Positions 40,394 through 47,167 of a DNA stretch of 64,000 nt are shown piece after piece. Source of the stretch: Candidatus Aenigmatarchaeota archaeon (GTDB lineage: Archaea > Aenigmatarchaeota > Aenigmatarchaeia > QMZP01 > QMZT01); NCBI GenBank assembly GCA_016932215.1, contig JAFGDH010000031.1, positions 1-64,000 on the forward strand. The letters are read 5' to 3'. Position 1 is the stretch's first letter. Every line of letters starts with the position of its first letter. The notes beneath the pieces were generated by a model, which saw only the letters and a program-made list of their open reading frames with translations, ran no database searches and was not told the DNA's origin. Position numbers and translations under genes: made by a program.

Positions 40394-41047
40394 TTACTGC
40401 TCTTCCGGCGGGGTCTCTTCGCTTTCAGTTGTCCCTTCCTCCGGTCCCTTTTTTTCCAGCTCTTTTTTCTGATCATCCAGCAACTCTTCCGGAGTCTTGT
40501 CCGCGTCGCTTTTCCTGATCTTTTTCTTTATCTTTTTCCCGACCTTCCTGACCTTCGAAATAAGAGACTTGTCCTCGGTCACCACGGGAGCCGGCTCCAC
40601 TGGTTCCGGTTTGGGTGATAATTCCCTTATCGCTTTTCCCGCGAAATACTTCACCGAGTCCTTCATGGGCGTGGATTCCAGCTCCTCGGGCGTGAACCAT
40701 TTCACCTCCCTGTTCCCCTTCGGGTTCGGGGTTTTCGGGTCGTCCTCTATCTCCGCGAAATATATGAACGCTATGTGCTGGTGGTTCTCTTCGACGTCAT
40801 GCACTTCGACATGATCGGCGGGCGGTAGGACGTGGGCGGACTGAAACTTCCTTTTCTGCCCCCTGAGGGCTATCTTGTATCCGGTCTCCTCCCTGACCTC
40901 CCTGACAGCTGCCTGTGTCGGGAGCTCGTCCATTTCTATGTGACCCCCGGGCGGCAGCCAGTGTCCCGTCTTGCCTTTGATCAGGAGAACCTTCCCGTCC
41001 TTTACCGGATACACCCTCGAAATAAAATGCCTGGTTGTTTCGGCCAT
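40394..41047 (-). CDS. Nudix hydrolase with charged C-terminal extension, 217 aa
   Basis: The Nudix box GGHIEMDELPTQAAVREVREETGY (about 34-57) fits the GX5EX7REUXEEXGU consensus, and the domain spans about residues 5-140. Then comes a C-terminal tail of about 70 residues, first Lys-rich (KVRKVGKKIKKKIRKSD) and then strongly acidic (EELLDDQKKELEKKGPEEG..ESEETPPEEQ). The tail is absent from ordinary MutT-like enzymes and may bind nucleic acid or a partner. Nucleoside diphosphate-linked substrates are hydrolysed by the family; the specific one is unknown. Confidence 0.92.
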   Translation of the reverse strand: MAETTRHFISRVYPVKDGKVLLIKGKTGHWLPPGGHIEMDELPTQAAVREVREETGYKIALRGQKRKFQSAHVLPPADHVEVHDVEENHQHIAFIYFAEIEDDPKTPNPKGNREVKWFTPEELESTPMKDSVKYFAGKAIRELSPKPEPVEPAPVVTEDKSLISKVRKVGKKIKKKIRKSDADKTPEELLDDQKKELEKKGPEEGTTESEETPPEEQ

Positions 41048-41087
41048 GAATATAATTTGTCGGAAGACTATAATTAAAATTTCCCGT

Positions 41088-41606
41088 TTAATTCATTGAT
41101 CTTTTTTCATTTTTCAGTAATTGGGTGAAAATATCCTCGTTCACCATGTTCGAAGCGACGTACCTTTCCGCGTCGTGCCCGGTCAGCCTTAATGCGTGCG
41201 CTATCGCCTTCTCTACATGTATTGCAGGTATTGCGCTGAGCCTCTTGGCGTTGCTGCCGATCCTGTATCCGGTTATCCTGGTCTGCTTCACCGTCTCGAA
41301 GAAGGAACGGCCGTGCTCCCCGAAAATTTCAGTGAAAGTCTCCAGAAAAAGGTCTTCATAACACCCGAATGATCTGGTGAACTTGGAAGGCGTGGAAGAA
41401 TTGTGTATTATCTCGGGGGATTGTGAATTCTCTGCCTGTGCCAGAATGCCGTATGCTGCATGATTATGGAGAAATCCAATGGTCTGGTTCATTGCCCTCA
41501 CCTTATAATGCGATCCCATCAAACCACATCCATCGAACAGCGGGGCTATCTCTATCTCAGCCACTTTTACATGATCAAATCCGTTGCTGTAAGGCATGTT
41601 AACCAC
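41088..41606 (-). CDS. Hypothetical protein, 172 aa
   Basis: Starts MVNMPYSNGFDHVKVAEIEIAPLF. Soluble, with a His-rich patch (IGFLHNHAAYGIL) and a C-terminal helical part (HVEKAIAHALRLTGHDAERYVASNMVNEDIFTQLL). I see no known motif. It is followed (leftward) by the Nudix gene with a small gap and preceded by another unknown gene on the same strand, so the three may form an operon. Confidence 0.65.
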   Translation of the reverse strand: MVNMPYSNGFDHVKVAEIEIAPLFDGCGLMGSHYKVRAMNQTIGFLHNHAAYGILAQAENSQSPEIIHNSSTPSKFTRSFGCYEDLFLETFTEIFGEHGRSFFETVKQTRITGYRIGSNAKRLSAIPAIHVEKAIAHALRLTGHDAERYVASNMVNEDIFTQLLKNEKRSMN

Positions 41607-41645
41607 GAAGATAGGATAATTGGAAGAAAATGATATAAATCTATT

Positions 41646-42089
41646 TCAGTTTTCGCTGCCTTCTTCAAAAGCGATTTCTGTCGATATCAGAGGTTTCGTT
41701 CTGTTGCTTGCCCTGTATTTTGCGACATCCCCTCCGCCGGAAATCACAACCGCTTCGAGAAGTTTCTCGAATTGCAGTGCCCATGTTGTCGGTTTTTCCT
41801 TTACCCCGACTCCGAATTCGAAACCGACATCAGCGGCCTTTTCCATCAGCTCAATGACATCCTCTTCGCAATAATCGAAAACCTGTTTGAGCCCTTTGCA
41901 GATAATACCCGGCCTTTTTTCCCCTTCCGGCGATCTTAAGCCAAAAAGGCCGTATTTTGCAAGCACATCTGTCATTACATTAAGCGCAGTTATCTTGTAT
42001 TCCCCGAGGGATGATGCCCTTTCAATCAATGGCATTACTCTTTCTTTTATGTATATTTCAGGATCAAACTTTCCTTCGTTGTATTTCAT
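41646..42089 (-). CDS. Hypothetical protein, 147 aa
   Basis: I chose ATG 42089 (MKYNEGKFDPEIYIKERVMPLIERA); the longer frame to 42125 adds an unlikely stretch. Helical N-terminal half, then GFEFGVGVKEKPTTWALQFEKLLEAVVISGGGDVAKYRASN. The glycine motif VISGGGD is suggestive of a nucleotide or sugar loop but is too weak for a family call. Divergent from the HAD gene at 42190. Confidence 0.65.
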   Translation of the reverse strand: MKYNEGKFDPEIYIKERVMPLIERASSLGEYKITALNVMTDVLAKYGLFGLRSPEGEKRPGIICKGLKQVFDYCEEDVIELMEKAADVGFEFGVGVKEKPTTWALQFEKLLEAVVISGGGDVAKYRASNRTKPLISTEIAFEEGSEN

Positions 42090-42125
42090 ACAATCTACTT
42101 GTGTTATTTTTCGGTGATAAAACAT

Positions 42126-42189
42126 AAAAAAACATATAAAAACCGGCCCGCGTAACCTTTAAATACCCATACGTTACATACTAGTTCTT
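42126..42189. promoter_or_regulatory. Divergent promoter region
   Basis: Two AT-rich boxes, AACATATAAAAAC (42127-42139) and CCTTTAAATACC (42157-42168), lie in the gap. The second is about 25 bp upstream of ATG 42190 and fits the HAD gene. The first, or its complement, may serve the minus-strand gene. Confidence 0.4.
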
Positions 42190-42831
42190 ATGGCGAAGTC
42201 GGTTATACTTGATTTCGACGGAGTCCTTGTGGATTCGTTCGCTTCCGTCTACAAAATCTACAAGGTGATAGGAAAGAAACTCAAGGTGAGTATCCCTCCC
42301 TCCAAGAAGGCTCTTGGGGATTCTTTCGCGGGGGATTACCGGGAACTTTTCATGAAGATCGGCATCCGCACACGCAAACAGGCGGAAAGGGCCGTGGATA
42401 TTTTCAGGAAGTACAGCAGTAAATACCCCGGGATGAAGAGGCTTTTCCCGGGAGTCAGGACGCTTCTTAAGACGCTCAGGAGAATGGGCTACAGGATAGG
42501 AATCGTTTCTAATAATTATCAGGATCACATAGAAAGGACGCTCAAAGAGATAGGCATACGCAAACACATAGACGTGGTGGTAGGGGTGAACGGGCTGAAG
42601 AGAATGAAACCCGATCCTGCGCAGATATTCAGGTGCATGAAAAAGCTGGGATCCACGCCGGAAGAGACGGTTTACGTCGGCGACATGGAGGTCGACGTCC
42701 TAGCGGCGAAGGCCGCCGGGGTCAGGATGGTCGCAGCCACATACGGGGTCCATTCTGAAGAAAGGCTTTCCAGGTTCAACCCGGATTTCATGGTAGGCAG
42801 CCCGAGAGAGATACTGAACGTGGTTAACTGA
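42190..42831 (+). CDS. HAD-family hydrolase (phosphoglycolate phosphatase-like), 213 aa
   Basis: The four HAD motifs are in order: I VILDFDGVLVDSFAS (5-19), II RIGIVSNN (about 102-109), III Lys in GLKRMKPDPAQIF (about 138-150), IV VYVGDMEVDVLAAKAAGVRMVAATYG (about 162-187). A helical cap lies between I and II, as in the Gph/PGMB subgroup. The likely reaction is dephosphorylation of a small metabolite such as 2-phosphoglycolate. TATA-type promoter and ATG 42190 agree. Confidence 0.93.
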   Translation: MAKSVILDFDGVLVDSFASVYKIYKVIGKKLKVSIPPSKKALGDSFAGDYRELFMKIGIRTRKQAERAVDIFRKYSSKYPGMKRLFPGVRTLLKTLRRMGYRIGIVSNNYQDHIERTLKEIGIRKHIDVVVGVNGLKRMKPDPAQIFRCMKKLGSTPEETVYVGDMEVDVLAAKAAGVRMVAATYGVHSEERLSRFNPDFMVGSPREILNVVN

Positions 42832-42833
42832 TT

Positions 42834-43016
42834 TCATAACGTGTAGTCTTTTCCTAGGATTTTTTTCGCGATTATCTCGTGATCGCCCCTTAGAAACCCC
42901 TTCAGCCTGTAATTTATCCTGCAAGAAAGGTAATTCCCCAGATCTGCCTTCTGGCCGGGATCCTTCATCGTCAGGTATTCCCAGCCGAGCGAGAAAATGT
43001 TGTCTCTGACGGGCAT
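42834..43016 (-). CDS. Small hypothetical protein, 60 aa
   Basis: Starts MPVRDNIFSLGWEYLTMKDPGQKADLGNYLSCRINYRLKGFLRG. Soluble, basic C-terminal half. No known family. It is convergent with the HAD gene (2 bp between stops), and AT-rich sequence with TTATTATCC lies upstream on the minus strand. Plausible but not proven. Confidence 0.5.
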   Translation of the reverse strand: MPVRDNIFSLGWEYLTMKDPGQKADLGNYLSCRINYRLKGFLRGDHEIIAKKILGKDYTL

Positions 43017-43057
43017 TGTTAGTAGTGGATAATAAGATTTTTATTGTGAGTATGTAA

Positions 43058-43258
43058 CTAAAGTTCCCTCCATTTCCTGCTTCCTATGACGTCTTCCGGC
43101 TTCCTGGGATTTTTTCCGTTCGTGTCGGTCAGGAGACCGTCTTCCGTGATTAAAAATTTATACCATTGCGAGAAACAAACTTCAATATGACTGCTCCTGA
43201 TCTGCCCAGTGTTGTAATGATGCTGGAATGCTTTGTATCCGAAAAGCTCTCTGCCCAT
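43058..43258 (-). CDS. Doubtful small gene, 66 aa
   Basis: An open frame ending KFLITEDGLLTDTNGKNPRKPEDVIGSRKWREL. The C-terminal half looks protein-like, but the N-terminal part overlaps the promoter region of the divergent 411-aa gene and has no ribosome site. It may be a remnant or chance. The rest of the 339-bp gap (43017-43355) holds only promoter-like elements. Confidence 0.3.
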   Translation of the reverse strand: MGRELFGYKAFQHHYNTGQIRSSHIEVCFSQWYKFLITEDGLLTDTNGKNPRKPEDVIGSRKWREL

Positions 43259-43261
43259 AGC

Positions 43262-43318
43262 GTATTTATATGGGTAATTTTTTTAAGCCTTGGCGTTTCC
43301 AGCATGCAAGGGCTGGAA
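43262..43318 (+). promoter_or_regulatory. TATA box and TTCCAGC-N8-GCTGGAA operator-like repeat
   Basis: GTATTTATATG (43262-43272) is followed by perfect 7-base arms TTCCAGC (43297-43303) and GCTGGAA (43312-43318), about 38 bp before ATG 43356. A further GCTGGAA occurs near 43215. This is a candidate operator for the downstream gene, whose C-terminus may contain a helix-turn-helix. Confidence 0.45.
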
Positions 43319-43355
43319 CATGTCCTGAATAAAATACTTTTTTCCAACTTTCATT

Positions 43356-44591
43356 ATGGGTAAACCGATGGAAGATCCGGAAAAATTTGACAGCTACCAA
43401 TACAGGGATACCGTTTTTGTGACAGGTAATCTTAACCTTTACCTGAATGATCTGGAATATTATTTCAGGAACAGCGCACAAGAGTTGGAAGATAGCGAAA
43501 GACATTGTTTAAAACATCTTCGTCATCTCAGAAGGGATATAGAAATGCAAAAGAAAGGATATGGGTTTTTTCCTGGTATTAAGGATAATTACGGGTGCCC
43601 CTTCCCCATAGATGAGAATAATTATAATGACGGGTTTGAATGGCTTGAAAAAATGCTCCGGTTCAGAAAAAACCAGTACAGATCACAAAGGATAAATCAG
43701 GGAAAAATACTGAGAGTTACTGAAGACGGTGATCAAATAAATTCCCTGGAAGTCACTAATTTCGGTCACAGGAATCTGATCGTCAGGATGGCTTTTGATC
43801 CTGAATATTCCGGTGGCAGCATAAGGATGAGGGTTTTTGAGAATACCGGGAATTACGGCTATATGTGCGGATCCGAATCCTTTGCAGAGCATGCTTCCTT
43901 TTTGGATGGCTTGAACGGAATCGTTGAGACTGAGAAAATTGAAGGAACATGCTTAATTCCCGGTTTGAGTGATTATCTGGCAAACAACAGGATCAGGAGG
44001 AGCAGGCTGAGGCTGAAAAGACCTGCTTTCGAAACTATAGATATCGGTGATAGTATTGCGTATTCAATCCATTTCCAGGATGCCCATTCGGAAATGGTTA
44101 AGATATGCGGCGATGCATCCCGGAAACCGGTCTGGCTGAAATACGACAGCAAGACATGGTCACCCGGGCAGGGGGAGGTTATGATCAGGGATCTGCTGGG
44201 GGTTTTAGGTGTTGGGATAGACACCGGCATAGGTTACAGGGATTGCTATTCGTGGGTTTGGGTTTCACCGAAAAATGAGGAATCAATACCAGAAATGGTT
44301 GAAAAAAACGTGTTCCGGAAATGCATCAGAAAGGATGGCCTCCCGGTTCTTGCGGCAATTTTTGAAAGAACAAATGAGCTCAGAGACTTATATGGTAAGA
44401 ATTTTTATCCCAGATTCACTGTGAGGGAGGCCTCAAAAAGGAGCGGGGTGCCAATGAACCACACAAAGAGGCTTATGGATGATTTAACGGGAGTTTTGGC
44501 ATTCGCGATTGATCACAGGCAGCACAAATGGTTTATACCCAGGACAATGCTGGGATTATCTGAAGAAATTCTGGAAAGATACTATTATTAG
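43356..44591 (+). CDS. Orphan 411-aa protein with possible C-terminal winged helix
   Basis: Starts MGKPMEDPEKFDSYQYRDTVFVTGNLNLYLNDL. The N-terminal about 100 residues are helical and charged (EDSERHCLKHLRHLRRDIEMQ). The middle is beta-rich (SLEVTNFGHRNLIVRMAFDPEYSG). Near the C-terminus, FTVREASKRSGVPMNHTKRLMDDLTGVLAF (about 358-387) resembles a helix-turn-helix followed by a wing. No enzyme motif is visible. An inverted repeat in its promoter would fit self-regulation. The stop overlaps the convergent GGGP synthase by 4 bp. Confidence 0.72.
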   Translation: MGKPMEDPEKFDSYQYRDTVFVTGNLNLYLNDLEYYFRNSAQELEDSERHCLKHLRHLRRDIEMQKKGYGFFPGIKDNYGCPFPIDENNYNDGFEWLEKMLRFRKNQYRSQRINQGKILRVTEDGDQINSLEVTNFGHRNLIVRMAFDPEYSGGSIRMRVFENTGNYGYMCGSESFAEHASFLDGLNGIVETEKIEGTCLIPGLSDYLANNRIRRSRLRLKRPAFETIDIGDSIAYSIHFQDAHSEMVKICGDASRKPVWLKYDSKTWSPGQGEVMIRDLLGVLGVGIDTGIGYRDCYSWVWVSPKNEESIPEMVEKNVFRKCIRKDGLPVLAAIFERTNELRDLYGKNFYPRFTVREASKRSGVPMNHTKRLMDDLTGVLAFAIDHRQHKWFIPRTMLGLSEEILERYYY

Positions 44592-45361
44592 ACCAGCTTC
44601 TTCCCTTCCGCCTTCATGGCGTCAGAGAACTGTTTCACCCTGGATTTCATGTCCTTCAGGTGCTCGAAGGCCGTTCCCACGTGGACCCCGTTGGCGCCTG
44701 CCTTGACCAGGCCGGCAGCTTGTTGCGGCGTGCGGACGCCGCCAGCGTAGTGGTAAAGGGTTTCAGGGGAAATCGCCTTCCTCACGGCCGCTATGAACGA
44801 GGGATCGGGCGGAGAAGGAGCTCCAGAACCGGAATCGGTGATTATTATCCTCATCCCGAGCATCTCCGAGGCCAGCGCGTACTGCGCGGCTATGTACGGC
44901 TTGTTCCTGGGCAGGAGATTGGCGTCGCCTATGTATCCGACGGCCTGCCCGGGCTCGACCACCAGATATGCTGTCGGGATGGCTTCGATTCCCATCTTCC
45001 TGACTATTACCGAACCCAGAACCTGAGCCTGGGAAATCCAGTACGGGTTCCTCGAGTTCATCATGCTCATGAAGTAGATCGCGTCCGCGTGCTTCGAGGT
45101 CGTGCCTATGTTCCCCGGGAACAGCAGGACAGGAAGCGAGCAGCTCTCCTTTATCCTCATTATCGTCTGGTCGAGTATGTCCCCCTGCGCCGAAGCGGAA
45201 CCGCCGACGAGAATTATGTCGGATCCCCCCTCCTGCGCCTCCCTGGCCATCTTGCCAGCCTCTTCAGGCGTCTGGTCGGGAGGGTCTATGAGGGACATGA
45301 GATAGCATCCCTGTTCGTTCCTTTTCTCGATGAGATACTTCTCAACCTTTCCGATTTTCAT
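44588..45361 (-). CDS. Geranylgeranylglyceryl phosphate synthase, 257 aa
   Basis: Makes the first ether bond of archaeal lipids between sn-glycerol-1-phosphate and geranylgeranyl diphosphate. TIM barrel with LIDPPDQTPEEAG (about 23-35), GGSDIILVGGSASAQGDILD (about 43-62), LFPGNIGTTSKHADAIYFMSMMNSRNPYW (about 78-106), PTAYLVVEPGQAVGYIGDANLLPRNKP (about 126-152), DSGSGAPSP (about 174) and YAGGVRTPQQAAGLVKAGANGVHVGTAFE (about 198-226). ATG 45361 (MKIGKVEKYL) fits homologues better than 45400. Confidence 0.95.
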   Translation of the reverse strand: MKIGKVEKYLIEKRNEQGCYLMSLIDPPDQTPEEAGKMAREAQEGGSDIILVGGSASAQGDILDQTIMRIKESCSLPVLLFPGNIGTTSKHADAIYFMSMMNSRNPYWISQAQVLGSVIVRKMGIEAIPTAYLVVEPGQAVGYIGDANLLPRNKPYIAAQYALASEMLGMRIIITDSGSGAPSPPDPSFIAAVRKAISPETLYHYAGGVRTPQQAAGLVKAGANGVHVGTAFEHLKDMKSRVKQFSDAMKAEGKKLV

Positions 45362-45453
45362 AACTTTAGTATGTTGGCCGGATTTATATAAATTGTTCAC
45401 CGTCGTTGGTCGTTTTTGGGGTCGGGTAAATTTATCGATTGTCTAACTGCAGA

Positions 45454-45483
45454 GACGACTTACACCGGCCTGTTCAAGTCTTC
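45454..45483. repeat. Dispersed hairpin repeat, copy 8
   Basis: 8-base arms GACGACTT / AAGTCTTC (one mismatch) with a 14-base loop containing ACACCGG, like the loop of copy 5 at 22290. It is in the promoter or leader region of the epimerase, between the divergently transcribed GGGP synthase and epimerase genes. Confidence 0.65.
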
Positions 45484-45528
45484 ATTGGAAATTTAACAAT
45501 TTATATCCTCCGGAACAAATGAAATTAT

Positions 45529-46419
45529 ATGATACTGATAACGGGTGCTACGGGTTTCCTCGGGGGTCACATCGTCAAGAATATAGCCGAAAAAAGGAAC
45601 GACATTCGAATTCTGGCGGTGGATTACGAGAATGCGAAGATGATGTATCCCAATTTCGAGGTCGTGAGGGGGGACATAGTAACGAAGGATGGGCTGGAGG
45701 AGGCCTGCAAAGACGTGGACACGGTGGTTCATCTCGCAGGCATGGTTTCCTATTCAGCCAGCAAGAAGCTTATCAGCATGATAAACTACGAGGGAACGAA
45801 GAACCTGCTCGAGGCATGCGTGAGAGCAGGCAGGTTCATATTCTCTTCCTCAGTGTCCGTTTACGGCGAAATAAAGCCGGGTGACATCGCTGACGAGGAG
45901 TACCAGAGGAATCCCATGAACCCGTACGGCCTTTCGAAGCTGGAGGCCGAGGAGGAGATAATCAATTCAGGCATACCATACGTCATTTTTCGCATAGCCC
46001 CTGTATATGGCAGGGGTTCTCCCCAGTGGATGAAAAACCTAGGAATGCTGGAAAAAGGCTTTCCCATACCGAAGACGGAGAACATGACCCACATAGTCCA
46101 CGTTTCCAACCTTGCTCACGCATTCGGGCAGTCTCTTCGGGGGGATACCGGCATATTCAACATAGCCGATCCAAAACCGGTAAAATTCGTAGACCTTGCC
46201 GAAAGCCTGGTCACGCTGCTCGGGAAGAAGCCAAGGAGGCTTCCCGTATGGATGGTCAAAGCCTTCGCGTTCGCCCTCAGAAAGGAAAAGTACATTGACG
46301 TTCTCACGATGAACAGGAACTACGACATAACCAGGGCGATGAAGAAGCTCGACTACATGCCCGATGACAATATGTCCCAGTGGCTGAAGGAAATGGTGGA
46401 GTGGTACAGAACGAGATAG
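45529..46419 (+). CDS. NAD-dependent epimerase/dehydratase (extended SDR), 296 aa
   Basis: Extended SDR with the nucleotide motif MILITGATGFLGGHIVKNI (1-19), DTVVHLAGMVSYSAS (about 64), SSSVSVYGEIKP (about 106-117) and catalytic Tyr-x3-Lys in NPYGLSKLEAEE (about 130-141). Substrates of the class are nucleotide sugars or sterol-like ketones; GFPIPKTENMTHIVHVSNLAHAF (about 183) is the substrate side. Divergent from the lipid gene; a role in envelope glycan or lipid modification is plausible but unproven. Confidence 0.92.
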   Translation: MILITGATGFLGGHIVKNIAEKRNDIRILAVDYENAKMMYPNFEVVRGDIVTKDGLEEACKDVDTVVHLAGMVSYSASKKLISMINYEGTKNLLEACVRAGRFIFSSSVSVYGEIKPGDIADEEYQRNPMNPYGLSKLEAEEEIINSGIPYVIFRIAPVYGRGSPQWMKNLGMLEKGFPIPKTENMTHIVHVSNLAHAFGQSLRGDTGIFNIADPKPVKFVDLAESLVTLLGKKPRRLPVWMVKAFAFALRKEKYIDVLTMNRNYDITRAMKKLDYMPDDNMSQWLKEMVEWYRTR

Positions 46420-46477
46420 AAATAACGAAAGCATTCGAAAATAAAAGAAAAAGAAAAAAAGAATAAAGAATGGCGTT

Positions 46478-46618
46478 TTATCCGCCAATCTTGAACATTT
46501 TCGTTCCACATTCTGGACATACACCCTTTGTTGCCTTCTTTCCGTTCTTGAGTGTCACGCCCTGCGGATCCTTCATTTCTCTTTTTGCACGGCATTTAAC
46601 ACAATATGCTTCTGTCAT
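46478..46618 (-). CDS. DUF5679 zinc-ribbon protein, 46 aa
   Basis: A very short gene with a strong ribosome site GGAGGGACC upstream of the ATG (minus strand, 46618). The protein MTEAYCVKCRAKREMKDPQG continues VTLKNGKKATKGVCPECGTKMFKIGG. The pairs CVKC and CPEC make one zinc ribbon, and the sequence matches the archaeal DUF5679 pattern. TATA-like GGTTTATAAA lies about 50 bp upstream. Confidence 0.85.
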   Translation of the reverse strand: MTEAYCVKCRAKREMKDPQGVTLKNGKKATKGVCPECGTKMFKIGG

Positions 46619-46816
46619 TTTTGGTCCCTCCTTTGGAGATTTTTGCTTATTTTATGCTTTTTTGGTTTATAAATGTCTTTTTCGTGAAAAAACGGGAAAT
46701 ATCGACGTTATACTGACTGAGGGGGGGTATAAACGATAGGTTTTTAAGTTATTCATCCAATAGAAATAGAGAAGCTAATGCTCTGTTTTTAATTGCGGCA
46801 TCAGGCTATGTTTTGA

Positions 46817-47029
46817 GTGGTGAATCGTGTGGCAGGAGAATCTCGTGAATACGGTCACTGGCCGGGGATAGTGCAGATGAGAACCGGAATCCCTAGCTGG
46901 AAGTGCTCGAGGTGCAACTTCGTTTTCAAGGGTGATGATGCCCCTAAAACGTGTCCGCTTTGTCACAAGGACGCGGAGTTCGAGATGATAAAGGACTACA
47001 GGGACTTCTCTGACATAGACATGGACTAA
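46817..47029 (+). CDS. Rubredoxin-like zinc/iron ribbon protein, up to 70 aa
   Basis: The core WKCSRCNFVFKGDDAPKTCPLCHKDAEFEMI has the Cx2C...CPLC pattern of rubredoxin-type domains, which bind iron or zinc. The start is ambiguous: GTG 46817, GTG 46829 or ATG 46877 are in frame. GGTGAAT at 46819 best serves 46829. Not coupled to neighbours. Confidence 0.75.
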   Translation: MVNRVAGESREYGHWPGIVQMRTGIPSWKCSRCNFVFKGDDAPKTCPLCHKDAEFEMIKDYRDFSDIDMD

Positions 47030-47037
47030 AAGGGAAT

Positions 47038-47067
47038 GACAGCTTGAACCAATTAATGTTAGCTGTC
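47038..47067 (+). repeat. Dispersed hairpin repeat, copy 9
   Basis: 8-base arms GACAGCTT / TAGCTGTC (the loop-proximal pair mismatched) around a 14-base loop containing CCAAT, as in copy 2a. It starts 9 bp after the rubredoxin-like stop. Flanks are GGGAAT before, and TCGTACTTTTGGTTCGAA after, echoing GTACGCTTCGTTTCGAA after copy 2a. Confidence 0.75.
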
Positions 47068-47167
47068 TCGTACTTTTGGTTCGAATAACAAACTTTCTGA
47101 GGTTTATACAGAAATTCAAATCTTATTATAGGATGAAAATTAATTAATTGTATCGGGGTCCGTCTTA

